This document shows, piece after piece, positions 1-7,969 of a stretch of 64,000 nucleotides of DNA (position 1 is the stretch's first letter; every line of letters starts with the position of its first letter). Location of the stretch: positions 1,054,001 through 1,118,000 of the forward strand of contig NC_017034.1 in the NCBI RefSeq assembly GCF_000251105.1, read 5' to 3'. The notes below the pieces were generated by a model. The model made no database searches. It saw nothing but the letters and a program-made list of their open reading frames with translations, and was not told the DNA's origin. The stretch is from Methanocella conradii HZ254 (GTDB lineage Archaea > Halobacteriota > Methanocellia > Methanocellales > Methanocellaceae). A program made the translations under genes and the position numbers.

Positions 1-2
1 AG

Positions 3-410
3 GCCCAGCGCGCGGTTTCTCTTATAAGAAAGATGGGTGACGAGCGGCCCATCGAGATGGACAGGAGCGCCCTGATGCTGACCAGGCACCTCTTGGGCGA
101 CGAGGCCGGCACGATTGGCAGGCTGGGCGAGTATGGCGGCAGCATATGTATTACTTCCCCGTGGAGCCTTGATAGGCTGCCGTATGGCATGAAAAAATAC
201 GTCTTGACGGGCCAGCACTATTATGGCCTCCCGCGGATTTGCATCAGTGACCACATTGACTTTAACGGCCTCAGGGATATGGTATACAGGCTAGACCCTC
301 AGCTCGTCATCGTGTACCATCCTGAGTCGGGCAACTCTGGCTGCTTCTCCTCGTTTTTAAACGAAAACGGCAAGGAAGCCTGTACACTGGCCGACCTTTT
401 AAGTTTCTGA
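3..410 (+). CDS. MBL-fold exonuclease-like protein, C-terminal part (cut by window edge)
   Basis: The frame is open to the left edge, so the ATG at 33 is probably internal and the gene starts outside the window. The visible 136 residues include a stretch reading SDHIDFNGL followed by a beta-strand and YHPESG. This matches the end of the metallo-beta-lactamase/beta-CASP-type nucleases, in which an SDHAD-x-GL motif supplies a metal-binding His and Asp and a later His follows the last strand. Here Asp replaces Ala-Asp spacing only slightly and the final His is followed by Pro instead of Gly. The catalytic HxHxDH core would lie upstream and cannot be checked. Nuclease assignment is from these C-terminal motifs only. 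Confidence 0.6.
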   Translation, partial: AQRAVSLIRKMGDERPIEMDRSALMLTRHLLGDEAGTIGRLGEYGGSICITSPWSLDRLPYGMKKYVLTGQHYYGLPRICISDHIDFNGLRDMVYRLDPQLVIVYHPESGNSGCFSSFLNENGKEACTLADLLSF

Positions 411-426
411 GTCTAAGAAGATACTT

Positions 427-1029
427 TTAAGGGCGGGGGCTGGATTCGCCGAGGACTATGCCCGTTGCTATGAGGTGCGCCACGCGCAAGGGCTCGGGTA
501 CGCGGCTATGGGTGGTGCTTGAGCGCACGATATTCAAGGCGCTATCGGCGTCAAGGCCTTTATATTGCATATAGATGGGCTTACCCCTTTTAGCGGGCAC
601 TTCGATGGCATTACCCGCCCTGGATATGACTTCAAAGCGATGCTCGGGCTCGCTCAAGTTTTTAAGGGCGCTCTTTATGCTGGCCATGTCCGGCGGCTTA
701 CGCATGACGCTAATGACGGGTATGCCGGTGCTCTCATACAATGCCTCCATGTCAACCGCGTTGAAGCCGCCCATGGTTACTCCATTAAGCATGGCCACGC
801 GTATCTGGCCGAAGTGCTTGCTGCTCCTTACCATGTCCACCAGCTTACCGGTCGCATCCAGGCCGTCTTTCTTGATATAGGTGCGCAGGACGCCCTCAAG
901 CCACTCCCCGCCGCGCATGACGGCTCCAACGACGAGTATGTCCTCGCTGATAAGCGGGGAGTCGTCAATGCCCAGTATCCTTATCTCCTGCTTTATGTGC
1001 GTCCGACGCGCCCCCGTATTTCTTTCCAA
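427..1029 (-). CDS. DUF99 (UPF0215) family protein
   Basis: Two-hundred-residue protein with the DUF99 hallmarks: the N-terminal IRILGIDDSP segment, a central glycine-rich GVTMGGFNAVD segment, and the PVISVMRKPPD segment. The family is archaeal, has an endonuclease V-like RNase H fold, and has been suggested to act on deaminated or uracil-containing nucleic acid, without firm proof. The only in-frame start is TTG at 1029, which puts the first nine codons inside the 3' end of the upstream YhfC-like gene (65-bp overlap); an ATA just before the conserved HIKQEIR stretch is the only later alternative. The two genes are probably co-transcribed. Convergent with the gene ending at 410. Confidence 0.85.
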   Translation of the reverse strand: MERNTGARRTHIKQEIRILGIDDSPLISEDILVVGAVMRGGEWLEGVLRTYIKKDGLDATGKLVDMVRSSKHFGQIRVAMLNGVTMGGFNAVDMEALYESTGIPVISVMRKPPDMASIKSALKNLSEPEHRFEVISRAGNAIEVPAKRGKPIYMQYKGLDADSALNIVRSSTTHSRVPEPLRVAHLIATGIVLGESSPRP

Positions 1030-1753
1030 GCCAGTAGAGGCCTATCAGCCCTATCGAGCCCATGGCGACGACATACGCTTCAACAGGGAAGTACATATAG
1101 GCCCCCATGTACCCCAGATAGTGGCTAAAAAGCGGCAACGAGCCATCGATAAGCGTTTTATACAACACTGCGATGCCCAGCCATTTCAGGTCGGCGAGCT
1201 TGACAGCGTATATGGCGAGCGCCGTGGCGAAGGCGTGGCCGAAGAGCATGAACAGGCGCTCGACTACTGGCAATGGCATGAATAAAGGCTCGAACTGCTC
1301 AATGCTTGACTGCGGAAGGAGCGATACCAGTGCGGGGGACATCAAAAGCGTGACAACTGTGAGAAGGCTTAATAAGCCGAGCACGATCGCCTCAATGCCG
1401 CCAAAGCCGATGCCCACGGCCACTGCGTCTTTAAAGCCCATCTCTTTTAGCTTCGAATACTTTACGCCAAGGTATGCTATGCCATTCTCGACTATTCCCG
1501 TCCTCAGGCCGAGGTATAGGCCGGCAGCGGCCACCGCGCCTTCAGCCGGCATAAAGGCATAAAGCCATGAGTAGAGCGGCCCCGATACCGTAAGGTCCAT
1601 GACAAGCTTAATGGCTATAGCGATCGCCCAGAACAGGGCGCCATAAGCATAATAGACCGCCTTCGGCCGTTTTTTAATGTGCCAATAGGCAACGGCCGCA
1701 ACGGCGACCAGGACCATCCCCAGCCCGGATGAAAGGTTTAAAACGCTTACCAT
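965..1753 (-). CDS. YhfC-like polytopic membrane protein
   Basis: Protein of 262 residues with about seven hydrophobic segments. It carries the pattern of the YhfC family (related to CPBP/PrsW-type intramembrane proteins): an early acidic GxGxxE segment (GFGGIEAI, about residue 115), a long loop followed by VERLFMLFGHAFATALAIYAV with Glu-Arg and His inside a membrane segment, and a hydrophilic C-terminal tail rich in Lys, Asp and His. The Glu and His positions are those seen in predicted membrane metalloproteases, but activity is not established. ATG start. The downstream DUF99 gene overlaps its 3' end. Confidence 0.7.
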   Translation of the reverse strand: MVSVLNLSSGLGMVLVAVAAVAYWHIKKRPKAVYYAYGALFWAIAIAIKLVMDLTVSGPLYSWLYAFMPAEGAVAAAGLYLGLRTGIVENGIAYLGVKYSKLKEMGFKDAVAVGIGFGGIEAIVLGLLSLLTVVTLLMSPALVSLLPQSSIEQFEPLFMPLPVVERLFMLFGHAFATALAIYAVKLADLKWLGIAVLYKTLIDGSLPLFSHYLGYMGAYMYFPVEAYVVAMGSIGLIGLYWLGKKYGGASDAHKAGDKDTGH

Positions 1754-1811
1754 ACTCTTTCCTCTCGCTTAAAGCATTAATCTATATACTATTTTAAGGA
1801 TACTATGATAT

Positions 1812-2252
1812 GTGTATAAGAATATCCTGATTCCAGTGGATGACCAGGAGCAGAGCTACGCGGCTATCCGCGTTGCGGGGATGATGGCAGCATGCGATAA
1901 GGCGAGAGTCACGCTATTCCACGTACGTAAGCCTCCCCAGGAGGTCGTGACCGACATTGTGACCGAGAACAAGCTGTTCGCGTTGCCGCTGAAGGAGCGC
2001 GAAAGCAGGATGTTCGCAAAGTGCAGGGACATCCTTATGGCTTTTGGCGTTGAGCCAAAGGTCAAAGTGGTCGAGTCCGAGAACGTGGCTGCCACGATAT
2101 TAGACGAGTGCAGCTCGGGCGCTTATGACGTCATAATCATGGGCCACAGGGGGCGGAAGGCTTTGAAGCAGCTATTATTGGGCAGCGTGGCCAATGGGGT
2201 TCTCACGGAGTCGCCCTGCCCCGTCATTCTGGTACACGTGCCGAAGGAATAA
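1812..2252 (+). CDS. Universal stress protein (UspA family)
   Basis: Single-domain 146-residue UspA protein. It begins with the strand YKNILIPVDDQEQS and ends with the ATP-binding-type loop GHRGRKALKQLLLGSVANGVL followed by CPVILVHVP. The G-2x-G-9x-G(S/N) nucleotide-binding pattern is readable as GHRG...GSVAN, so it probably belongs to the ATP-binding class. The start is GTG at 1812, in a short divergent interval of about 58 bp between it and the YhfC-like gene; an AT-rich TATA-like stretch (TATATACTATTTTAAGG) lies just upstream. Cytoplasmic stress-linked nucleotide-binding protein; specific role unknown. Confidence 0.9.
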   Translation: MYKNILIPVDDQEQSYAAIRVAGMMAACDKARVTLFHVRKPPQEVVTDIVTENKLFALPLKERESRMFAKCRDILMAFGVEPKVKVVESENVAATILDECSSGAYDVIIMGHRGRKALKQLLLGSVANGVLTESPCPVILVHVPKE

Positions 2253-2293
2253 CTCCCTTTTTATACTTTGAAGCATCTTTTTAATGGACATAT

Positions 2294-2875
2294 ATGATGG
2301 AGCACGGAACCTTCCACTTAGACGTGGGCGACGGCCTCCACGTACGTCTTCTGGATGAGAGAGACGCGCCCGCCCTATTTGCCCTTATCGATGCGGACAG
2401 GGAAGGCCTGAGAAAGTGGCTCCCGTGGGTTGACAGGACGAGGACGACGGAGGATAGCGCCGCTTTTATACGGAATGCGCTGGAGCAGTATAGAAATTGC
2501 ACGGGGCTTCACGCTGGCATATGGCAGGGCTCAAGGCTGGCCGGGGTTATAGGATATGTTAACATGGACGTCAACAACCGTAGGGCGATGATTGGATACT
2601 GGCTGGCTACCCCATATAGGGGTAAAGGGCTGGCGACCAGGGCCTGTATGGCCATGATTGACGTCGCTTTTAATAAGCTCCTCTTTAATAAGGTGGAGAT
2701 CTATTGTGCGGTGGATAACCATAGGAGCAGGGCTATACCGGAGCGGCTTGGGTTTAAGCCCGAAGGCGTTTTGAGGCAGTATGAGCGGGTTAACGATCAC
2801 TACGTCGACGTCGTCGCTTATGGTATGCTGGCCTGCGAGTGGCGGGAGATAAGAAAAAAGCTTAAAGGTGGATGA
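2294..2875 (+). CDS. GNAT acetyltransferase, RimL/RimJ-like
   Basis: A GCN5-related N-acetyltransferase of 193 residues. The acetyl-CoA site is visible as YRGKGLATRA (motif A, R/Q-x-x-G-x-G/A), preceded by the strand AMIGYWLATP, and motif B as VDNHRSRAIPERLGFKPEGVLR. This arrangement is typical of the RimL/RimJ group that acetylates protein N-termini or small molecules; the substrate is not predictable. It starts with tandem ATGs at 2294/2297. Its stop overlaps the GTG start of the next gene by 8 bp, so the two are likely translated together. Confidence 0.88.
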   Translation: MMEHGTFHLDVGDGLHVRLLDERDAPALFALIDADREGLRKWLPWVDRTRTTEDSAAFIRNALEQYRNCTGLHAGIWQGSRLAGVIGYVNMDVNNRRAMIGYWLATPYRGKGLATRACMAMIDVAFNKLLFNKVEIYCAVDNHRSRAIPERLGFKPEGVLRQYERVNDHYVDVVAYGMLACEWREIRKKLKGG

Positions 2876-3260
2876 TTGCGTGGATTGCGAGGCTCGTGTT
2901 AAAGAGTTTATCAGGGATTCGCTGGGCTGCGGCTGTGATGAAGAGGTTTTCAGGCATATCATGGTGGAGCGGGGCGTCCGGGTGGGCGGCGCCACGCTGA
3001 TGAGGAAGATCAACGTCGGCAACAGGCTGCTCGTCTACGTCCTGGAAGCGGGTGCCGACACTATCAGGCAATTACCCTTACTTATAAAGGCTGGAAGGGA
3101 TGAAAGAGATGCACGGGGCTTTAATCGTTTCAGGCTAGTGCTTCTCTCAAATGATAAAAACCTAAAAAAGGCTGCGTTTGATGCTTTCAACGCTATTGAG
3201 CTCCTGGACGAAAAAGTCCACCTACACGTCTTGAGAAAAGACGAGGCCAAGGGTATCTAA
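2868..3260 (+). CDS. Conserved hypothetical protein with N-terminal Cys cluster
   Basis: Protein of 130 residues with GTG start (GTG-GAT-GAT-TGC), translationally coupled to the preceding acetyltransferase. The first 25 residues contain four cysteines as C-x2-C and C-x-C, which could bind a metal. The remainder alternates short strands and amphipathic helices with no signal peptide or membrane segment, so a soluble cytosolic protein is expected. I do not recognise the family. Codon use resembles that of neighbouring genes, so it looks like a genuine resident gene and not a chance frame. Confidence 0.65.
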   Translation: MDDCVDCEARVKEFIRDSLGCGCDEEVFRHIMVERGVRVGGATLMRKINVGNRLLVYVLEAGADTIRQLPLLIKAGRDERDARGFNRFRLVLLSNDKNLKKAAFDAFNAIELLDEKVHLHVLRKDEAKGI

Positions 3261-3325
3261 AAACCTATTTATAGTGGTATGGGCCTAAAAATATCTTGCA
3301 GAGCTAATCTGCATGAGTAATTAAA

Positions 3326-3493
3326 ATGAAAGACAGTGGAAGTATGGGCCGCAAAAATTTCGGCCCCAGAGAAATGCACAAGGCGACTTGTTCTGATTGT
3401 GGCAAGGAATGTGAGGTACCGTTCGTCCCCGCAGAGGGGAGGCCGGTATATTGCAAGGATTGCTTACCCAAGCACAGGAAGCCCAGGCAGTAA
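3326..3493 (+). CDS. CxxC-x17-CxxC zinc-binding mini-protein
   Basis: A 55-codon frame whose product contains FGPREMHKA followed by CSDC, exactly 17 residues, and CKDC, then a basic tail KHRKPRQ. This is the CxxC-x17-CxxC family widespread in methanogens; a single zinc-ribbon-like unit with a basic tail suggests nucleic acid or ribosome association, but the function is not known. A second ATG at 3344 (MGRKNFGPREM) fits the usual family N-terminus better and has a GTGGA element just upstream, so the true start may be there. A TATA-like CTATTTATAG at 3264-3273 gives it its own promoter. Confidence 0.85.
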   Translation: MKDSGSMGRKNFGPREMHKATCSDCGKECEVPFVPAEGRPVYCKDCLPKHRKPRQ

Positions 3494-3532
3494 CCCGTTT
3501 TCTCTAAAAGAATAACATGATGTTTAAGAGGA

Positions 3533-3557
3533 CATACGAAGGCTATAACTTCGTATG
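3533..3557. terminator. Perfect 9-bp inverted repeat, probable terminator
   Basis: CATACGAAG and CTTCGTATG are separated by a 7-nt loop and followed within a few bases by a T-rich run (ATTTTATTTT). It lies 40 bp after the zinc mini-protein gene and about 85 bp before the cobalamin operon. It may end the upstream transcript or act as an operator for cobD. Confidence 0.5.
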
Positions 3558-3642
3558 CTGATTTTATTTTAGGTTGTTGTAACGGTTTATTCCATAATGT
3601 TTAATATTGTTAAAGTAAAATTGATTATTCTACTGGTGGTCC

Positions 3643-4749
3643 GTGTCGTTGAGGGTCAGGAAAGAGTTGCTTGAATTATCGCCATGCGAGCATGGAGGCA
3701 AGGCCGGGGAGATAGCGGATAGGCTGGGCATCGAGAAGGGGTCTCTGATAGACTTCAGCGTGAGCCTGAACCCTTACGTGCCGCTCGATGTGGAGGGCGC
3801 CATCCGCAGGGCGTGTGATACGATATTTGCATATCCGGACAACAGTTACGTACGTTTCAGGGAGAGCGCCGCCAGGTTTGTGGGGGTAGATGCGGATGAC
3901 ATCGTGCCGGGCAATGGCTCCACGGAGATCATAAGGCTTTTTGCCGAGGCCGTCATCGAAAATGGCGACATCGTGGCCATCCCTTCGCCGACATTTGGAG
4001 AGTATGAGCAGCAGTGCAGGCTGTTTGGCGCAGGAATCAGGCATGTGCGCTTTAGCGATATTGCCAGTGGGAAGTATGGGCGGCTTGAGGGCTGTAAAGC
4101 GGCTTTCTTGTGCAATCCTAATAATCCTGACGGGCTGTTGCTGCCTCGAAACGAGGTCGAGCGCGTCGTGCGCTACTGTCGGGATAATGGTATCATGGTT
4201 GTGGTCGACGAGGCGTTCATCGACCTTGCGGACCCAGCGCAAAGCGTTGTGCAGCTCGTTGAATCTTATGATAATTTGCTCGTCATGCGGTCGCTGACCA
4301 AGTGCTTTGCCATCCCGGGGCTCAGGCTCGGCTTCGGCGTCGCCGGAAGGGATGCTGCACGCACCCTTAACATGGCAAGGCTAACCTGGAATCTGGATAG
4401 CATTGCGGTGGAGGCGGGCATCTATTTGATGGATAACGCAGGCTCGTGCCTGGAGGCATCGAGGGATTTCATAAAAAGGGAGCGCGAGTGGCTGGCGAGC
4501 CGCATCGGCGAGATTGGAGGGTTGAGGGCGTTGCCCTCTAGCGTGAACTACTTCCTGGTTGATGTAGGCGGCACAGGCATGACATCGGGCGAGTTTGCAG
4601 AGAAGATGATGCGCGAGCGCATCATCGTGAGGAATTGTAGCTCTTTTCCAATGATAGGCGGCCAGTACATCAGGGTGGCGGTGAGGAATCATGAGGAAAA
4701 CATGCGCCTCATCGATGCACTATGCAGGGTGGCGGGTGTAAGGCATTGA
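3643..4749 (+). CDS. cobD: L-threonine-O-3-phosphate decarboxylase (cobalamin synthesis)
   Basis: Fold-type I PLP enzyme of 368 residues, HisC-like, of the CobD group that makes (R)-1-aminopropan-2-yl phosphate for the nucleotide loop of cobamides. Visible features: N-terminal HGG segment, SVSLNPY, the PGNGSTEII turn near residue 90, CNPNNPDG, the DEAF aspartate, and the PLP lysine in SLTKCFAIPGLRLGF (Lys220 from the codon at 4300). The GTG start at 3643 has GGTGGT 3-8 bases upstream. It heads an operon with cbiB, cobS and cobY, which separates it from true HisC. No cobalamin riboswitch is obvious in the 150-bp upstream gap. Confidence 0.9.
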   Translation: MSLRVRKELLELSPCEHGGKAGEIADRLGIEKGSLIDFSVSLNPYVPLDVEGAIRRACDTIFAYPDNSYVRFRESAARFVGVDADDIVPGNGSTEIIRLFAEAVIENGDIVAIPSPTFGEYEQQCRLFGAGIRHVRFSDIASGKYGRLEGCKAAFLCNPNNPDGLLLPRNEVERVVRYCRDNGIMVVVDEAFIDLADPAQSVVQLVESYDNLLVMRSLTKCFAIPGLRLGFGVAGRDAARTLNMARLTWNLDSIAVEAGIYLMDNAGSCLEASRDFIKREREWLASRIGEIGGLRALPSSVNYFLVDVGGTGMTSGEFAEKMMRERIIVRNCSSFPMIGGQYIRVAVRNHEENMRLIDALCRVAGVRH

Positions 4750-4757
4750 TCGGGTTC

Positions 4758-5666
4758 ATGCTCGAAGCGCTTCTTCTCGCGGTTGCCCTTGACCTCGTCT
4801 TCGGGGAGCCGAGGCCAGCGTTCCATCCGGTCGTCTGGATGGGGAGGCTGATAGGCTTCCTCGATGGGCATGCGCCCCGGCGTTTCAGGCGCCTATACGG
4901 CATCCTGATGGCGCTGTTCACCGTTACGATCACCGCGGCCATTGGCTATGGCATAATGATGGCACTATACCAGCTATCACCGCTTATTTCCTTGCTGGCC
5001 ACAGCCTTTTTACTAAAGTCCACGTTTAGCCTATCGTTCCTATGGCAGGTCTCCTGGGATATTTTTAATGACCTGAAGGCCGGCAGGCTCGACGCGGTCC
5101 GCGCAAGGCTTCCTGCCCTTGTGGGAAGGGACGTGAGCGGGCTCGACGAGGGCCATATGGCGTCGTGCGTCATAGAATCGCTCGGAGAGAGCTTCGTGGA
5201 TGGGATACTATCGCCGCTCTTTTATTTTGCCATCTTTGGCCTGCCAGGGGCGCTCGCCTATAGGGCCATCAACACGCTCGACTCCATGGTAGGATATAAA
5301 GACGAAAAGCACCGTGAGGCTGGCTGGGCATCTGCCCGTCTTGATGATATGGCCAACTTCATACCGGCACGCCTCGCCGTGCTCATGACAGCGTTTGTAT
5401 CCGGCCATCCCATAAATGCCGTTAAGACAGCGCTGCAGGATGGCGGGAAAGCGCCCAGCATCAACTCTGGCTATCCCATGGCCGCGTTTGCGGGCTCTCT
5501 TTGCGTAAGGCTGGAAAAGCTCGGATACTATGTCCTGGGGGAAGGCTTAAAGCCATGCAGTGTAGATGACATACCTAAGGCTATACGGCTCAACCAGTGG
5601 CTTTCAGCTTTGCTCTTAGCCATAATAACGATAGCCTTATGGCTTATGCCATTACCATTGGTTTGA
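4758..5666 (+). CDS. cbiB: Adenosylcobinamide-phosphate synthase
   Basis: Integral membrane protein that joins the aminopropanol (phosphate) arm to adenosylcobyric acid. The start MLEALLLAVALDLVFGEPRP-type segment followed by HPVVWMGRLI is the CbiB signature; later segments ESLGESFVDGILSPLFYFAIFGLPGALAYRAINTLDSMVGYKD are also characteristic. Four to five membrane spans. The ATG at 4758 gives the family-typical N-terminus; a TTG at 4746 behind GGGTG and an ATG at 4722 inside cobD are in frame too, so the start is not certain. It follows cobD directly and precedes cobS by 8 bp. Confidence 0.93.
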   Translation: MLEALLLAVALDLVFGEPRPAFHPVVWMGRLIGFLDGHAPRRFRRLYGILMALFTVTITAAIGYGIMMALYQLSPLISLLATAFLLKSTFSLSFLWQVSWDIFNDLKAGRLDAVRARLPALVGRDVSGLDEGHMASCVIESLGESFVDGILSPLFYFAIFGLPGALAYRAINTLDSMVGYKDEKHREAGWASARLDDMANFIPARLAVLMTAFVSGHPINAVKTALQDGGKAPSINSGYPMAAFAGSLCVRLEKLGYYVLGEGLKPCSVDDIPKAIRLNQWLSALLLAIITIALWLMPLPLV

Positions 5667-5674
5667 GGTAAAAT

Positions 5675-6490
5675 ATGGACGTACAGCAATTATTGACGGG
5701 CATCAGGTCGGGCTTCGGGTTTTTAACGACAGTCCCGGTCAATTCAGATGAGAAGGGCTTCGAAGCATTCATGGGGAATATTTATCTTTTTATAATCGTT
5801 GGGGCGCTGATAGGCGCCATTCTCGGAGTCGTGGGCATAATATTGCTATGGCTTTTACCGCATGCGCTGGTCCCCGTCCTCGTCTTAGCCTGCATTTACC
5901 TGTTGACGGGAATAAACCATATCGATGGCCTCTCGGATTTTGGGGACGGGATAGTCGCATCCGGCACGGCCGAAAAGAAGATCGCTGCGATGAAGGACGC
6001 CCATGCTGGCGCTGGCGGCATCCTGTTCATAGGGATGGACCTTTTATTTTTATATGCCACGATTTCGCTATTTGCGGGCTTTGGAGGGCTTTATCTGCCG
6101 ATAGGCCTGCTAATCGCTGAAACATGTGCCAAGGTGTGCATAGCTACGGTGGCCGCGTTCGGGGCGAGCCTACACCAGGGCATGGGCTCGATGCTGATAG
6201 AAAGGACGAGAAAGGAGCACTACCTGGCCGGGCTTGCCATCGCCATCGTGATATGTGTAGGCGCGATGGGGCTTCTCGCTTTTCAGCCATTCATGTGGCG
6301 GAAGGCTTTGATGTTGCCGCTCGCAGGCTTTTTGGCAGTAGCCTTATCGGTTGCGCTCGGCCTGCTCATCGTGGACGCTGCCACTAAAAACTTCGGCGGC
6401 GTGAACGGAGACGTCATGGGGGCGGCAAACGAGATTGGAAGGATAGCGTCCATGCTGGCCCTGGGAGCGCTACTATGGACGTTCTTGTGA
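5675..6490 (+). CDS. cobS: Adenosylcobinamide-GDP ribazoletransferase (cobalamin synthase)
   Basis: Polytopic membrane enzyme of 271 residues that condenses adenosylcobinamide-GDP with alpha-ribazole (or its phosphate) to give the complete cobamide. The family motif LTGINHIDGLSDFGDG with its acidic, metal-binding residues sits near residue 80, followed by MKDAHAGAGGI. The C-terminal GGVNGDVMGAANEIGR segment is also diagnostic. GAGGTAAAAT precedes the ATG. The 3' end overlaps cobY by 16 bp. Four pathway genes in a row with no gaps imply one transcript and probably membrane co-location with CbiB. Confidence 0.95.
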   Translation: MDVQQLLTGIRSGFGFLTTVPVNSDEKGFEAFMGNIYLFIIVGALIGAILGVVGIILLWLLPHALVPVLVLACIYLLTGINHIDGLSDFGDGIVASGTAEKKIAAMKDAHAGAGGILFIGMDLLFLYATISLFAGFGGLYLPIGLLIAETCAKVCIATVAAFGASLHQGMGSMLIERTRKEHYLAGLAIAIVICVGAMGLLAFQPFMWRKALMLPLAGFLAVALSVALGLLIVDAATKNFGGVNGDVMGAANEIGRIASMLALGALLWTFL

Positions 6491-7104
6491 TGGCCGGGGG
6501 CAAGGGCGAGCGCATGGGCGGCATTGAGAAGCCAATGCTACTGTTATGCGGGAAGCCCCTCATCTCGTATGTCCTGGAGGCATTATCTAAAAGTAGCTCT
6601 ATCGGGAAGATATACGTAGCCGTATCCCCTAGCGTTCCCCAGACTTCAGACTATATAAAAAAGTGGCCGGATAAAAGGGTCTCCATAGTAATGACGCCTG
6701 GCTCTGGCTACATCGAGGACATGGCCTTCGCGGTGCGAGCGCTCGGGCATCGGGAGCCGCTTCTCGTCGTCTCTGCAGACCTCCCTCTTATCACTCCTGC
6801 TATAATCGAAAGGGTCATCTCTGAATACCATAGGTGCGGAAAGGAGGCGTTATCGGTCAGGGTGGAGGCGCATGGCGCATCGAGCAGGCAATACTTACAA
6901 ACGAACACGGGCGTCTTGACCATACCGGCAGGGCTCAACGTGGTACACGGCGCGCACATTGATAGGGCGCAGGACGAATACGTTCTCATCCTGGAAGACC
7001 CTTCCCTCGCCGCTAACGTGAATTACCGAAAAGATTTAACTTACTGCGAGCAAATATTTGCCGGGAAGCACGGAGAAGATGAGAGACGACACTTACGCGA
7101 GTAA
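6475..7104 (+). CDS. cobY: NTP:adenosylcobinamide-phosphate nucleotidyltransferase (CobY type)
   Basis: Archaeal GTP:AdoCbi-P guanylyltransferase, the non-orthologous replacement of bacterial CobU. Nucleotidyltransferase fold: MDVLVMAGGKGERMGGIEKPML carries the GGKGxRM nucleotide loop and the conserved Lys; VSADLPLI carries the metal-binding Asp. Length 209 residues is usual. The ATG lies inside the end of cobS (16-bp overlap), and the end of cobY in turn overlaps the next gene, so the operon continues. Cytoplasmic. Confidence 0.92.
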   Translation: MDVLVMAGGKGERMGGIEKPMLLLCGKPLISYVLEALSKSSSIGKIYVAVSPSVPQTSDYIKKWPDKRVSIVMTPGSGYIEDMAFAVRALGHREPLLVVSADLPLITPAIIERVISEYHRCGKEALSVRVEAHGASSRQYLQTNTGVLTIPAGLNVVHGAHIDRAQDEYVLILEDPSLAANVNYRKDLTYCEQIFAGKHGEDERRHLRE

Positions 7105-7969
7105 AAAATGGGTCGTGCCTTACAAGAATATCGTGGCCATCCACGATGGCGAAGGATACGTGGAGATCGTCGAGCAGACCAATTGTTTCGGCGGCGCCTG
7201 CTGGGCGGAGTACCATTATAAGCGAACGAGCCCTCTCATCGTGAGCGTCAGGAACGTAGGGAATACGATGAGGTACCTGACGCGGGTGGGCAGAGAGGAA
7301 TTGATTTTAACGCCTTCCATAGCCGCTGCTGGCATCGAGGCCGTGGAGGTGGATAGCGATACGATATCTATAACGTATGCGGGCCTTGGAGGGGGCGGAG
7401 TCGGGGCGACGATAAGCCGTGCCCTGGCCGAAGACGTCATCGATTATGATTTTACCGAGATAGGGGGCAGCAGACGCAGCAAAGGGACTATCGTGCTACC
7501 GAAGAGAAAAAGGGTTCTCATAGGCGTTGACGACACGGATACGAAGGAAGAGGGGGCTACCTGGTCGCTCGTGCACAACATAGCCCATGACCTGGATGAT
7601 AAGAACGCACGATACATTTCACACTCTATCGTACAGCTATATCCCGTACCTTTCAAGACGCAGAACTGTGTCTCGACAGTGGTCGAGTTCGCCTGCATTG
7701 ACGAGGCTAAGCTCATCAGGGATTTCGAGAGGCTGCTGAGGAAATATACCCTTTCACCGGAAACCGGGATGGTGGCGCTTGCGAGGTTCGACGCGGAGCC
7801 GCTCAGGGAATATGGGCGGCTGGTCAAGCAGAAGCAGATATCCAGGGAGATGGCGGAGAGGACAGCCCTGGAAGCTGGAGCAGAGATACTCATAGATGGC
7901 CGTGGGGTCATTGGGGCGCTGGCGGCGTTGCCCTATTTCGCGAGCCCCATGGAATCGGTGGTCCTGTGA
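7079..7969 (+). CDS. Methanogenesis marker protein 11-like (TiaS-related)
   Basis: About 296 residues. The C-terminal half contains RVLIGVDDTDTKEEGATWSLVHNIA, the same signature as the first domain of tRNA(Ile2) agmatinylcytidine synthetase (TiaS), and a late RGVIGALAAL segment. The N-terminal half has an EQTNCFGGACW segment with two cysteines. This architecture matches the family known as putative methanogenesis marker protein 11, found in methanogens and of unknown function. ATG at 7079 is preceded by GGAGAAG; an earlier in-frame start at 7058 is less likely. It overlaps cobY at its 5' end and the radical SAM gene at its 3' end, tying it to the cobalamin operon. Confidence 0.75.
   Translation: MRDDTYASKKWVVPYKNIVAIHDGEGYVEIVEQTNCFGGACWAEYHYKRTSPLIVSVRNVGNTMRYLTRVGREELILTPSIAAAGIEAVEVDSDTISITYAGLGGGGVGATISRALAEDVIDYDFTEIGGSRRSKGTIVLPKRKRVLIGVDDTDTKEEGATWSLVHNIAHDLDDKNARYISHSIVQLYPVPFKTQNCVSTVVEFACIDEAKLIRDFERLLRKYTLSPETGMVALARFDAEPLREYGRLVKQKQISREMAERTALEAGAEILIDGRGVIGALAALPYFASPMESVVL

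Noticed and set aside
565..1128. Long plus-strand frames across DUF99 and YhfC-like genes
   Set aside because: Shadow frames; the minus-strand products show clear family motifs.
3533..3560. Similarity of ATAACTTCGTATG to a loxP arm
   Set aside because: Only one arm of 12 bases matches and the spacer and second arm do not; no recombinase gene is near. Treated as chance.
3494..3642. Cobalamin riboswitch before cobD
   Set aside because: No B12-box-like sequence or matching stem order could be found in the gap.
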